Assembly: GCF_900142325.1 (NCBI RefSeq)
Contig: NZ_FRAM01000001.1
Location: 496,001 to 560,000 of the forward strand
From: Epilithonimonas mollis
Lineage (GTDB): Bacteria; Bacteroidota; Bacteroidia; Flavobacteriales; Weeksellaceae
Length of the DNA stretch: 64,000 nt
Direction of reading: 5' to 3'
Made by a program: the position numbers and the translations under genes. A model generated the notes under the pieces. The model made no database searches. It was given only the letters and a program-made list of their open reading frames with translations, and was not told where the DNA came from. Of this stretch, positions 9,568-18,484 are shown in pieces; position 1 is the first letter of the stretch; the number at the start of each line of letters is the position of its first letter.

Positions 9568-10232
9568 GCCTTCAGGTCGAGATCACAGGACATTTCGGAT
9601 ATCCGATTATTATGTTTCCCACTTCGCAGGGTTCTTATACTCAGAATGCCGATTTCCATTTGAACGGAAGCATTTCGCACTTTACAAATAATGGAATTTT
9701 GAAGTTATTTAATATTCAAACCATCGATAAATTCAGTTTTTATGACAAAGGAATTTCGCCTTATGAAAGAATCACAAATTATGAAATGTACGTTCAGTTT
9801 TTGGTCCAGGAATTCATTCCTTATATTCAAAGAACGCACAACACACATCGTATAGGCATTGCAGGCGCAAGTTTTGGAGGTTATCACGCCGCGAATTTTG
9901 CATTCCGGTTTCCTGATTTGGTTTCGCATCTTTTCTGCCTGTCAGGTGCTTTTTCTATCAGAAGTTTTATGGATGGCTATCAGGATCAATTGATTTATTT
10001 CAATTGTCCAGACGAATTTGTTAAAAATGACGAAGCTTGGAAATACAAGCATATGCACATTGTACTCAGCACATCTGACCGTGATATTTGCCTGGAGCCA
10101 ACCAGAAAAATGGCAGGAATCTTAACCGAAAAAGGAATTAACCATTGGTACGATGAGCAAAAATGGATAGACCACGATTGGGTGCTTTGGCGAATGGTTT
10201 TCCCGAAATTCATCGGAACTTTCTTTGGTTAA
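9564..10232 (+). CDS. Esterase family protein (PF00756-like alpha/beta hydrolase), start uncertain
   Basis: A 222-residue compact alpha/beta hydrolase. It has the strand motif YPIIMFPTSQG, the nucleophile elbow GASFGG (about 101-106), and a C-terminal WIDHDWVLW that supplies a candidate catalytic His. There is no signal peptide. The ATG at 9564 overlaps the stop of a short frame starting at 9520, so the protein may lack about 15 residues through a one-base shift; the catalytic core is intact either way. It sits between two ATP-grasp genes. A role in releasing or hydrolysing an ester or acyl intermediate of that pathway is inferred from position only. Confidence 0.82.
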   Translation: MSLQVEITGHFGYPIIMFPTSQGSYTQNADFHLNGSISHFTNNGILKLFNIQTIDKFSFYDKGISPYERITNYEMYVQFLVQEFIPYIQRTHNTHRIGIAGASFGGYHAANFAFRFPDLVSHLFCLSGAFSIRSFMDGYQDQLIYFNCPDEFVKNDEAWKYKHMHIVLSTSDRDICLEPTRKMAGILTEKGINHWYDEQKWIDHDWVLWRMVFPKFIGTFFG

Positions 10233-10307
10233 TCAATTAACTTTAAATAAATAAACATACAAACTTCAGACATCCAACATTGGACTTCTGACCAAAAACA
10301 AAACATT

Positions 10308-11258
10308 ATGGCAAAAAAAATTGGAATTTTATTCGGAATGGAAGACACTTTTCCGTGGGCTTTTATTGATAAAGTTAATGAACTCGGGAAAGGCGAATAT
10401 ATTGCAGAACCTGTTCAGATCGACAAGCTGGAACAAGGTGCAGATTATGGCTATGCTGTGATTATCGACAGGATTTCGCAGGATGTTCCTTTTTACAGAG
10501 CTTACCTTAAAAATGCTGCTGTGAATGGAACTTACGTCATCAACAATCCTTTTTGGTGGAGTGCAGATGAGAAATTTTTCAACAATGCATTGATGTCAAA
10601 AATCGGTATTCCGTTGCCGAAAACAGTTCTTTTGCCTTCTCACGAAAGACCAACCAACACATCAGAAACTTCTTTCAGAAATCTGAAATTCCCTCACGAT
10701 TGGGAATACATTTTCGACTATATCGGATTTCCGGCTTATATGAAACCGCATGATGGCGGCGGCTGGAGAAATGTTTACCGTGTTGAAAGTCCGGAAGATA
10801 TGTGGGCAAAACACTCTGAAACAGAGCAACTGGTGATGATGGTTCAGGAAGAAATTGTTTTCGAGGACTATTATAGAGTGTATTGTCTGGGCAGAAAATA
10901 TGTTCACATTATGCCTTACGAACCGAGAAATCCACATCATTTGAGATATGCAACCACGCATCAAACAGAAGGAAAAGAACTTGAAAAACTACTTAAAACC
11001 ATTACAGAATATACTCTGAAAATGAATGAAGCTTTGGGTTACGACTTCAACACAGTGGAATTCGCGGTGAGAGACGGCATTCCTTATGCGATTGATTTCT
11101 GTAATCCTGCGCCAGATGCAGACAGAAATTCTGTTGGTGAAGAAAATTTCCAATGGATTGTAGAACACGCCGCAAAACTGGCCATTGAAAAAGCAAAAGA
11201 TTACAAGCCTGGAAAAATCAATATCGAATGGGGGAAATTTGTAACCAATAAACTTTAA
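10308..11258 (+). CDS. ATP-grasp domain protein (glutathione synthase/RimK-like)
   Basis: A 316-residue second ATP-grasp ligase, distinct from the one at 8284. It begins with a short preATP-grasp domain (MAKKIGILFGMEDTFPWAFID) and shows the nucleotide-binding strand FPAYMKPHDGGGWRNVYRV (about 141-159), the hinge VMMVQEEIVF, and a Mg-site segment NTVEFAVRDGIPYAIDFCNP (about 248-267) with E and N in the expected places. Such enzymes join a carboxylate to an amine using ATP. It is 75 bp after the esterase and 127 bp before the GCS2-type ligase, all on the plus strand. The substrate is unknown; cytoplasmic. Confidence 0.87.
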   Translation: MAKKIGILFGMEDTFPWAFIDKVNELGKGEYIAEPVQIDKLEQGADYGYAVIIDRISQDVPFYRAYLKNAAVNGTYVINNPFWWSADEKFFNNALMSKIGIPLPKTVLLPSHERPTNTSETSFRNLKFPHDWEYIFDYIGFPAYMKPHDGGGWRNVYRVESPEDMWAKHSETEQLVMMVQEEIVFEDYYRVYCLGRKYVHIMPYEPRNPHHLRYATTHQTEGKELEKLLKTITEYTLKMNEALGYDFNTVEFAVRDGIPYAIDFCNPAPDADRNSVGEENFQWIVEHAAKLAIEKAKDYKPGKINIEWGKFVTNKL

Positions 11259-11385
11259 ACTATTATAGTCTTTATGTCAGTTTAGAGCAAGCAAAAAAGG
11301 ATTTCCGTTCAAGTCTGGCTGCGTGAAATTCTTCTTAAAATTATAAATATAACTAACTACTAACTAATTAACACAAAAGAAAAAA

Positions 11386-12489
11386 ATGCACAGATTTACC
11401 ATAGGCGTTGAAGAAGAATATCAGATCATCGATGCGGAAAGCCGCGATTTGGTTTCTCACGTTTCCAAAATAATAGAAGGAGGAAAAGCAGTTCTCAGCG
11501 AAAATCTGAAACACGAGATGCACGAGTCCGTTGTTGAAATGGAAACAGGCATCTGTGAAAATATTCAGCAGGCTCGTCAGGAACTGACCGACCTGCGAAG
11601 ACATCTTGTGAAAACAGCCCACGAGCAAGGCTTGCGAGTTTCCGGAGGCGGAACGCATCCTTTTTCCCACTGGAAAGATAATGTCATCACAAAAGACGCA
11701 CGTTATGACAAAATCGTCAGCGATATGGGCGATGTGGCGAGGTCGAATCTGATTTTCGGTTTACACGTTCACATCGGAATTCCTGACCGTGAAGAGGGAA
11801 TTAGAATCCAAAATGTGATGCGTTATTTTTTACCACACGTTTACGCATTATCCACCAACTCTCCTTTCTGGGTTGGAAGACTGACAGGTTTTAAATCCTA
11901 CAGGCAGGAAGTTTTTGCCAAATTCCCAAGAACCGGATTACCTAGCTATTTCGGGAGTGTCGCAGAATTCGACGCGTACGTCAATCTGATGGTTAAAACC
12001 GGAACGATTGATAATGCTAAAAAAATATGGTGGGACTTACGCGTTCATCCTTTTTATCCTACAATTGAATTCAGGATTTGCGATATGCCGATGACAATTG
12101 ACGAAACCGTTTGTCTTGCGGCGATTATGCAGTCTTTGGTCGCAAAAATCTACAAAATGCATCAGCAAAATACGAGCTACAGAAGTTATAGAAGATTACT
12201 TTTAACCGAAAATAAATGGCGAGCCTCAAAGGATGGAATCGATGCACATTTGATTGACTTCGGGAAAGAAGCAAGTGTTCCTTATCGTGAACTTTTGGAA
12301 GAATTGCTGGCTTTCATTGATGATGTTGTGGACGATTTGGGTTGCAGAAATGAAGTAGAATATGCTAGAGAAATCTGCAAGATGGGAACTGGTGCAGACA
12401 GACAACTGAAAGTCTTTAACGAAAGTGGCGGCGATTTGAAAAAAGTAGTGGATTATATGATTTACGAAACAGAGAAAGGACTTCTGTGA
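11386..12489 (+). CDS. Carboxylate-amine ligase, GCS2/YbdK family
   Basis: A 367-residue enzyme of the glutamate-cysteine ligase 2 (GCS2, YbdK-like) family, which belongs to the glutamine-synthetase fold and makes gamma-glutamyl or similar amides with ATP. Visible family features are GVEEEYQIID (residues 6-15), HEMHESVVEMETG (about 43-55), RVSGGGTHPFSHW, GLHVHIGIPD with metal-binding His residues, and EFRICDMPM. Length is typical (about 370). Bacterial YbdK proteins have only weak glutathione-type activity, and the true product is usually unknown. With three ATP-grasp genes and an amidotransferase beside it, it probably adds one residue to a peptide-like product. Confidence 0.93.
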   Translation: MHRFTIGVEEEYQIIDAESRDLVSHVSKIIEGGKAVLSENLKHEMHESVVEMETGICENIQQARQELTDLRRHLVKTAHEQGLRVSGGGTHPFSHWKDNVITKDARYDKIVSDMGDVARSNLIFGLHVHIGIPDREEGIRIQNVMRYFLPHVYALSTNSPFWVGRLTGFKSYRQEVFAKFPRTGLPSYFGSVAEFDAYVNLMVKTGTIDNAKKIWWDLRVHPFYPTIEFRICDMPMTIDETVCLAAIMQSLVAKIYKMHQQNTSYRSYRRLLLTENKWRASKDGIDAHLIDFGKEASVPYRELLEELLAFIDDVVDDLGCRNEVEYAREICKMGTGADRQLKVFNESGGDLKKVVDYMIYETEKGLL

Positions 12490-12556
12490 TTAATAATGAT
12501 CAGTAATAAATTATTGACAACCACTATTTAACTGTCAGAAATTTACAACCTATAAA

Positions 12557-12585
12557 TTGAATCAATTTTAAAATTCTTAATTTTG
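12557..12585 (+). promoter_or_regulatory. Promoter of Bacteroidota type before the amidotransferase
   Basis: TTG (12557-12559), 18 nt, then TAATTTTG (12578-12585), which matches TAnnTTTG. The expected start of transcription is only a few bases from the ATGs at 12595 and 12601, which favours a very short leader and suggests the last two genes of the cluster can be transcribed independently. Confidence 0.55.
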
Positions 12586-12594
12586 TGTAAATTT

Positions 12595-13437
12595 ATGAAT
12601 ATGAGTAAAAATGATGTAAGAATTGCGCTTCTTGATATGAATAATAATCATCCTAATCAAGGGATGAGAAATATAAAAGAACTTTCAAAAACCTTTCAGG
12701 ATCAGTCGGAATATGATGTTGCTGTAGAAATTTTTGATGTCCGATATAAAAATGAAATACCTCATCTTGAAGATTTTGACATTTTTATTTCGTCAGGCGG
12801 ACCAGGAAATCCACATCGTGAGGGTTATGAATGGGAAAACAGATACGCCGACTTTTTGGATCATATCTGGGAACATAACAGAATCAACGATAATAAGAAA
12901 TACCTGTTTCTGGTCTGTCATTCTTTTCAGTTGGCGGTTATCCATTTTGGAATTGCCAATGTCTGCAAACGCAAGTCCTACTCTTTCGGTGTGATGCCAA
13001 TTCATAAATCTGAAGAAGGGGATAACGAATTTCTTTTCAAAAACCTTCCCGACCCTTTCTATGGTGTAGATTCCAGAGCATACCAATGTATCGAACCAAA
13101 CCAACAAAAAATCGAGGAATTGGGAATGAAAGTCGTAGCATTGGAAAAAATCCGACCCGCCGTTCATTTGGAAAGAGCCGTGATGGCAGTTCGTTTTTCT
13201 GATGAGATCTTCGGCACACAATTTCATCCGGAAGCCGATCCAATTGGCTTTTTGAAAAATCTTGAAAATGAAAAAAACAAGCAAGCGATGATAGAAACTT
13301 TCGGCATGGAAAAATACCTGGAAACCATTGACCGAATGAATGACGAAGATAAAATTATCCTGACGCAGGCACAGATCATCCCGAGATTTTTACAACTCGC
13401 TGCTGAACAAATTACCAAAAAATTAGTATTTGATTAA
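12595..13437 (+). CDS. Type 1 glutamine amidotransferase
   Basis: A 280-residue class I amidotransferase, which releases ammonia from glutamine with a Cys-His-Glu triad. The nucleophile region reads FLVCHSFQLAVIHFG (Cys near residue 108; the more usual form is GxCxGxQ), and the His-Glu pair is in FGTQFHPEADPIGF (about 207-220). The upstream part has SGGPGNPHREG, the oxyanion strand region. An upstream TTG extends the frame by four codons, but ATG 12595 (or 12601) is preferred. It has no fused synthase, so its ammonia or glutamine-handling partner is probably a neighbouring ligase. Some relatives instead hydrolyse gamma-glutamyl amides, so a catabolic role is possible. Confidence 0.88.
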   Translation: MNMSKNDVRIALLDMNNNHPNQGMRNIKELSKTFQDQSEYDVAVEIFDVRYKNEIPHLEDFDIFISSGGPGNPHREGYEWENRYADFLDHIWEHNRINDNKKYLFLVCHSFQLAVIHFGIANVCKRKSYSFGVMPIHKSEEGDNEFLFKNLPDPFYGVDSRAYQCIEPNQQKIEELGMKVVALEKIRPAVHLERAVMAVRFSDEIFGTQFHPEADPIGFLKNLENEKNKQAMIETFGMEKYLETIDRMNDEDKIILTQAQIIPRFLQLAAEQITKKLVFD

Positions 13438-13489
13438 TAGTTGTCCACAAATAAAACTAAAACCAATACATACAGCCAAAACACAAATT

Positions 13490-14671
13490 ATGATTCCAAA
13501 ATACAGAACACAATTCAATACAGAATTTTCTCAGGAAAAATATCAAAAGACAAACGAAATAATAAAACAGAAATGCGGTCACGAAGCCGCTTTTCGACTT
13601 TCTGAAAGTCCGATTTTCCTTACTCAGGATTTTTGGCAAAAACTGAATGATACATCTCAGTCGATTATTTCTCAGATCAGGGAAATGTCTGAAGGAGAAT
13701 TGACAAAAGCAATTCCAGCCAATTGCAATGTTCCAAATGATACAAAAAAACCGCATTTTTTAGCCATTGATTTCGGGATTTGCAAGGATGACAAGGGAGA
13801 TATTATTCCGCAACTGATAGAGCTTCAGGCTTTTCCGAGTTTATTTGGTTTCCAGAAATTATTTGAGGAAGTGATTACCGAAGTTTATCCTTTTTTGAAC
13901 AGATTGAAAAGTTCCATTCCGCAAAATGAATACATCGAAAAGTTAAAGCAAGTCATTATAGGAGATGAAAATCCTGAAAATGTGATCCTGCTTGAGATCT
14001 ATCCTGAAAGACAGAAAACTGCGATTGATTTTGTTTTGACAGAGCAATATCTTGGAATCCGAACGGTTTGCCTGACAAAAATCAAGAAGCAGGGCGAAAA
14101 ATTATTCTACGAAAACAATGGCAAATTAATTCAGATTAATCGCATTTATAACCGCGTAATTTTTGACGAACTGGATAAAATCGAAGGCCTTGAAATAGAG
14201 TTTGACTTCCGGGAACATGTTGACGTAGAATGGATCACACACCCTAACTGGTTTTTCAAAATATCAAAATATATCCTGCCAAAACTTAAGCACGAATATG
14301 TTCCGAAAAGTTATTTCCTTTCTGATTTTCCTGAAACCGAAACATTGGAAAACTTTGTTCTGAAGCCTCTTTTTTCTTTTGCCGGAAGTGGTGTAAACCT
14401 GAATCCAACAAAGGAAACAATCAATAAAATTACAGATAAAAATAATTATATCCTTCAAAGAAAAGTATCTTACGCACCACTTTTTGAGGACATTAATGGA
14501 GATTTTTCTAAAGCTGAGATCCGATTGCTTTTTGCCTGGGATCAGGAAAAAGAAAACCCCGAGCTCATGATCAATCTTGTGAGAATGACAAAAGCGTCAA
14601 TGGTAAACGTAGATTTCAACAAAAAAGATGCAATCTGGATTGGCAGTTCTATGGCTTTTGTAGAAGCATAA
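13490..14671 (+). CDS. ATP-grasp-like ligase, divergent
   Basis: A 393-residue protein. Its C-terminal part carries an ATP-grasp signature: NFVLKPLFSFAGSGVNL (about 289-305), a hinge YILQRKV, the basic strand AEIRLLFAW, and a terminal NLVRMTKASMVNVDF. The N-terminal ~280 residues are not of a family I can name; PHFLAIDFGI and LIELQAFPSLFGFQ resemble the substrate-binding part of glutathionylspermidine-synthase-like proteins. A TTG frame extension overlaps the previous gene and is rejected in favour of ATG 13490. It is the third ATP-grasp gene and the last of the cluster, 52 bp after the amidotransferase, and convergent with recF (24 bp). Confidence 0.75.
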   Translation: MIPKYRTQFNTEFSQEKYQKTNEIIKQKCGHEAAFRLSESPIFLTQDFWQKLNDTSQSIISQIREMSEGELTKAIPANCNVPNDTKKPHFLAIDFGICKDDKGDIIPQLIELQAFPSLFGFQKLFEEVITEVYPFLNRLKSSIPQNEYIEKLKQVIIGDENPENVILLEIYPERQKTAIDFVLTEQYLGIRTVCLTKIKKQGEKLFYENNGKLIQINRIYNRVIFDELDKIEGLEIEFDFREHVDVEWITHPNWFFKISKYILPKLKHEYVPKSYFLSDFPETETLENFVLKPLFSFAGSGVNLNPTKETINKITDKNNYILQRKVSYAPLFEDINGDFSKAEIRLLFAWDQEKENPELMINLVRMTKASMVNVDFNKKDAIWIGSSMAFVEA

Positions 14672-14695
14672 GATTGTAGATAAGTATTACTAAAA

Positions 14696-15775
14696 TCAAA
14701 TCTCAAAAATCCGGCTTTCTTCATTGATCCGCTTTACCACATTTTCCGTGCGTTCTTTGTGCGTGTCAGTAATGAAAATCTGTCCGAATTTTTCTTTGTT
14801 GACCAATTCTATCAATTGAGAAACCCTGGTATCATCCAGTTTATCAAAGATATCGTCCAAAAGAAGAATCGGAGATTTCCCGGTCAATTCTTTAATCCTG
14901 TTGATCTGAGCCAGTTTCAAAGCAATTAAAAAAGATTTCTGCTGACCCTGTGAACCAATTTTCTTGATAGAATTCCCATTCATTTCAAACAGCAGGTCAT
15001 CCTTATGCGTCCCTTTTGATGTATAGGTCAAAACACGGTCCTTTTCGATGCTTTGGGATAAAAGACTGAAAAAATTCTCCGTTAAAAGATGGGATTCATA
15101 AATAACATTTACATTTTCTTTTCCGCCGGAAATGATTTCGTAATAATACTGAACAATTGGATTGAGTTTCCGGACAAAATCTTTTCTTTTTTCAAAAATC
15201 CTTGTTCCATAAGTGGAAACTGGCTCGTCATAGATCTCCAGCGAATCTTTATCAAAACTTCTGTTCTTCGCAAAATATTTCAGCAAGGCATTTCTCTGCT
15301 GAATCGTTTTCTGATACTGAATCAAATCAAAAAGATAAGATGAATCCGTCTGGGAAATCATTGCATCCAGAAACTTTCTTCGGCTCTCTCCGGAATCGGA
15401 AATCAGATTGGAATCGTACGGCGAAATCATTACACTTGGCAGATAACCGATATGATCGGCCAATCTGTCGTAGCTTTTATCATTCTTCCTGATGACTTTC
15501 TTGGAATCTTTTGGCTGAAGGATTTTGATGATATCTTCTTTTTCTTCATTCAGAATTTCTGATTGAATGACGAAAAAATCGAGACCTGTGTTTATATTAT
15601 TAAAATCAGAGTTTCCCAGAAAACTCTTACCAACAGAAAGGTAGTGCAACGCATCCAAAACATTGGTCTTACCTACCCCATTGTTCCCGACAAAACAATT
15701 GATCTGCGCCGAAAAATCAAAATTCAATTCTGAATGATTTTTAAAATTGATGAGTGAAAGCTTCTTGATGACCAT
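14696..15775 (-). CDS. recF: DNA replication and repair protein RecF
   Basis: RecF is an SMC/ABC-type ATPase that loads RecA at gaps with RecO and RecR. The 359-residue product has the N-terminal Walker A GNNGVGKTN (about 29-37) after the typical LSLINFKNHSELNFDF start, the signature SQGQQKSFLIALKLAQ near residue 275, and Walker B ILLLDDIFDKLD near 310. A TTG six codons upstream extends the frame but ATG 15775 (MVIKKLSL) is the natural start. It is not next to dnaA/dnaN here, which is usual for flavobacteria. It may be co-transcribed with the upstream outer-membrane protein gene (69 bp away). Confidence 0.97.
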   Translation of the reverse strand: MVIKKLSLINFKNHSELNFDFSAQINCFVGNNGVGKTNVLDALHYLSVGKSFLGNSDFNNINTGLDFFVIQSEILNEEKEDIIKILQPKDSKKVIRKNDKSYDRLADHIGYLPSVMISPYDSNLISDSGESRRKFLDAMISQTDSSYLFDLIQYQKTIQQRNALLKYFAKNRSFDKDSLEIYDEPVSTYGTRIFEKRKDFVRKLNPIVQYYYEIISGGKENVNVIYESHLLTENFFSLLSQSIEKDRVLTYTSKGTHKDDLLFEMNGNSIKKIGSQGQQKSFLIALKLAQINRIKELTGKSPILLLDDIFDKLDDTRVSQLIELVNKEKFGQIFITDTHKERTENVVKRINEESRIFEI

Positions 15776-15844
15776 TATAAGAGAAATTTGCAATTACAAA
15801 AGTCGTCTAAAAATAAAAGTTTTCAAAATTTATTACCAAATGAT

Positions 15845-17638
15845 TTAATTTCCAAAATTCACAAAATGCGGAACTTCGGCCGCAAAATTATGAATCGGCA
15901 TCATACTGTTCCGGTAGCTGTTAAATTCGAAAACAGGATTATTGTCAAACGGAACACGCGGATAATAAATAAAGGAAATTTGAATTCTATTGAACACCAG
16001 GTAAGGATTATTAATCAAAACACCGAGTCCGACTTTGGTATTCACATTGGTTTTCAGTAATTTTTCATCAGGAACACCAAGCCAGCCGAAAGCTGTCGTC
16101 AAATAGGGACTGAAATGGAAATTTTTCCATGTTTTATTAATGAAAAACTGAAGCTGGTATCTTAGAACCAATTTCTTCGTGCCGATATAATCATACGTGT
16201 AAACAGGAAACTCGTCCTGAGAAGAGAGACTGATACGGTCTTTGTAAGAATAATTATTCTGAGGATTTCCCAAAGCTAAAGTTGGCGAAAAGAAATGCCG
16301 GACTTTTGCAAACCTCCAGTCCATAAGATTGGTAAAATAAGTACCATCCAGGCGGAATGCGTCACGGTTGATCCTTTCCTCATTGAAAAACCTTCCGAAC
16401 TGTGCTTTAACATTAAAATATCCGATGTTTGTAAAATCACCATAAGCAGCAGAAACACCTGCATAAGGAACGACATCCTTACTCCTGGAAAGAAATCCTG
16501 CAGTAAAATTAAAAGAATTCCCATAAGGAATATCTTCCGGCAAATCATATTGGAAAACCTGCTGCTGAACAGAGAATTTTCTTTGAATGAATCCTGCAGA
16601 TGCTAAAAAGCTGTTATAGGAACGGAAAAATTTGTATTGATCTATTCCCGGACTGTCTTTATACTGATAATTTTGAAAACGACCGATTAAAGCGATGTTG
16701 CTGGAGATTCTTTCTTTCGGATTGGATGAAACTGGAATCTGATAGCCAGCCCAAAAATCCTGACTGTAAACTTTGATCTGAACTTCCGGGAATGATGTGA
16801 CATCTTCCATTGGCAAAGCTACATTACGCATAAAATATTCGAAGGTAAAGCCGCCGGCCCATTTTGTCAGCGGTGAGAAAAAATCCCGCCTTGCGCTAAG
16901 ATTGATCCTTTCATTCTTCAGGAAGTCTCGCTCGCCTAAAATCTGAGCATCGATGTAACTGCCAAATAAATTATTGGCAAGATAACTGCCGTAGAAATAA
17001 TCCTGTTTTTCTTTGGAATCATTTCGGTAAAGAAAATCAGTTTCATGACCAAGTCCGAGGAAATTTTCTTCTGTTACACCCAATCCGATTTTGCTTCCGG
17101 AATAACTTAATCTGGGTTTCAGACTCCAGGAATCCAGCACTTTAACAACAATATCAATTGAATCCGTGGTCGTGTTTGTCACCGCAATATTTACACGGTT
17201 TACAAAAGGCATCTCTCTTAGCAAACGTTCAGATTCGTAGAGTTTCTGAGCGTTATATTCTTCATCTTTTTTGAAAAGAAGATAATTATCAACGGTAGAA
17301 ATTCTCGTGTTGGAATGAAGATGGTTCGTGAACCAATCATACCATTTGGACTTTTCTTTTTTCTCTTTTGTGTTGTATCCGAATGGATCGATTGTTTCTA
17401 TTCTTATATTCCGGATAAACTTTCCGTCATAACTTTCCTGGGACTGTTTCGCAGTTCTGGAAGATACTGAAGCCGAATCCGCTTCGCGACGAAATATAAA
17501 ACGATGGATGAATTTTGTAAATTTTCTTTTATCCGAAAATTCCTCAATCTTATAATAGATCGAATCTTTTTTTTCCTGTGCCCTGACAAAGGAAAAAAAA
17601 CAAAAAAACGGAATGATCAAGAAAATCGATTTATTCAT
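15845..17638 (-). CDS. Outer-membrane beta-barrel protein with POTRA-like N-terminus (Omp85/BamA-like)
   Basis: A 597-residue protein with a signal peptide (KSIFLIIPFFCFFSFVRAQ). It has a POTRA-like segment (FIRNIRIETIDPFGYNT, then LYESERLLREMPFVNRVNIAV and DIVVKVLDSW) and about 400 residues of amphipathic strands ending in a short polar tail. This is the plan of Omp85-superfamily proteins, but with one or two POTRA units rather than five, so it is not BamA itself. Its role is unknown; related small members move proteins or lipids across the outer membrane. The start is the ATG at 17638; a TTG one codon earlier is ignored. It follows the UbiA-like gene by 29 bp and is probably in its operon. 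Confidence 0.8.
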   Translation of the reverse strand: MNKSIFLIIPFFCFFSFVRAQEKKDSIYYKIEEFSDKRKFTKFIHRFIFRREADSASVSSRTAKQSQESYDGKFIRNIRIETIDPFGYNTKEKKEKSKWYDWFTNHLHSNTRISTVDNYLLFKKDEEYNAQKLYESERLLREMPFVNRVNIAVTNTTTDSIDIVVKVLDSWSLKPRLSYSGSKIGLGVTEENFLGLGHETDFLYRNDSKEKQDYFYGSYLANNLFGSYIDAQILGERDFLKNERINLSARRDFFSPLTKWAGGFTFEYFMRNVALPMEDVTSFPEVQIKVYSQDFWAGYQIPVSSNPKERISSNIALIGRFQNYQYKDSPGIDQYKFFRSYNSFLASAGFIQRKFSVQQQVFQYDLPEDIPYGNSFNFTAGFLSRSKDVVPYAGVSAAYGDFTNIGYFNVKAQFGRFFNEERINRDAFRLDGTYFTNLMDWRFAKVRHFFSPTLALGNPQNNYSYKDRISLSSQDEFPVYTYDYIGTKKLVLRYQLQFFINKTWKNFHFSPYLTTAFGWLGVPDEKLLKTNVNTKVGLGVLINNPYLVFNRIQISFIYYPRVPFDNNPVFEFNSYRNSMMPIHNFAAEVPHFVNFGN

Positions 17639-17667
17639 CAATATTTTATTTTAGCCAATCTGCAATA

Positions 17668-18429
17668 TCAATTTACAAGCCAATAAATTAAAAGCCCTAC
17701 CATAGGCAATCCACTGCAACTTTCCACCATAAAGGAAAAGTACGATTCGTTATTATCATTTTCTGAAAAATAAATTAATATAAATGTGATTATTGTTGTA
17801 AAAAGAAAGCAAACCGCAAATCCAAAGTTAAGATAAAAAACGCTCAGCAGGCAAGAAATAAAAACTAATATGTAAGCAATAGCTTTTGTCCATCCGACAC
17901 CAATCAGAATTGGAAAAGTAATAACATCATCACTGTTCATATCCCTGATATCAAATGGTAAAACCAAAGCTGTGACGAACAGCCAGGTAATAATGAAAAT
18001 TTCCCAGTCAAAGTCCGGAAGAATCAGCCAGGAGTTAATCAAAGCCCAGGTCAAACCAACATAAAAAATCTTGAATAATGGAATCTTCCGAATAAATTTT
18101 TCAAGAAAAAAAGAATTGTAAAGCAAGCCAAGAATAACAATAATCGCCCATTTCAAAAGTCGGATTTCATTATGATTTTTCAGAATAAGAATCACACTTA
18201 TAATTCCACATATAAAATTGAAAATCAGTATTTTGAAGAATATTTTTCTGTCATACTGATACTTAGTGTAAAGATAACCGCTAAAATAAGTAATAAAAAT
18301 CAAAAGCAAACTAGGCCAGCGGAATATGTTTTGCTCCAGCATGAAAAAAGCAGCCAGACCAGTTCCCATCAAAGAAACATATATCTGACTGTCAATGACA
18401 TATTTTTTTGCTAAATTTAAAATCGACAT
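17668..18429 (-). CDS. Polytopic membrane protein, UbiA prenyltransferase-like
   Basis: A 253-residue inner-membrane protein with about seven to eight hydrophobic helices. The segment FDIRDMNSDDVITFPILIG resembles the second Asp-rich motif of UbiA-family prenyltransferases (DxxxD). The first motif, normally NxxxDxxxD, is not clear; TKYQYDRK is in the right area but lacks the Asn. It may therefore be a divergent or inactive relative. The ATG at 18429 leaves only 55 bp to the divergent macroglobulin gene if that starts at 18485. It is likely co-transcribed with the downstream outer-membrane protein. Confidence 0.65.
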   Translation of the reverse strand: MSILNLAKKYVIDSQIYVSLMGTGLAAFFMLEQNIFRWPSLLLIFITYFSGYLYTKYQYDRKIFFKILIFNFICGIISVILILKNHNEIRLLKWAIIVILGLLYNSFFLEKFIRKIPLFKIFYVGLTWALINSWLILPDFDWEIFIITWLFVTALVLPFDIRDMNSDDVITFPILIGVGWTKAIAYILVFISCLLSVFYLNFGFAVCFLFTTIITFILIYFSENDNNESYFSFMVESCSGLPMVGLLIYWLVN

Positions 18430-18484
18430 TTTATTTTAACAAATGTCGGAAAAAACTATCTTACACTCTAGAAAAAATAAACTT

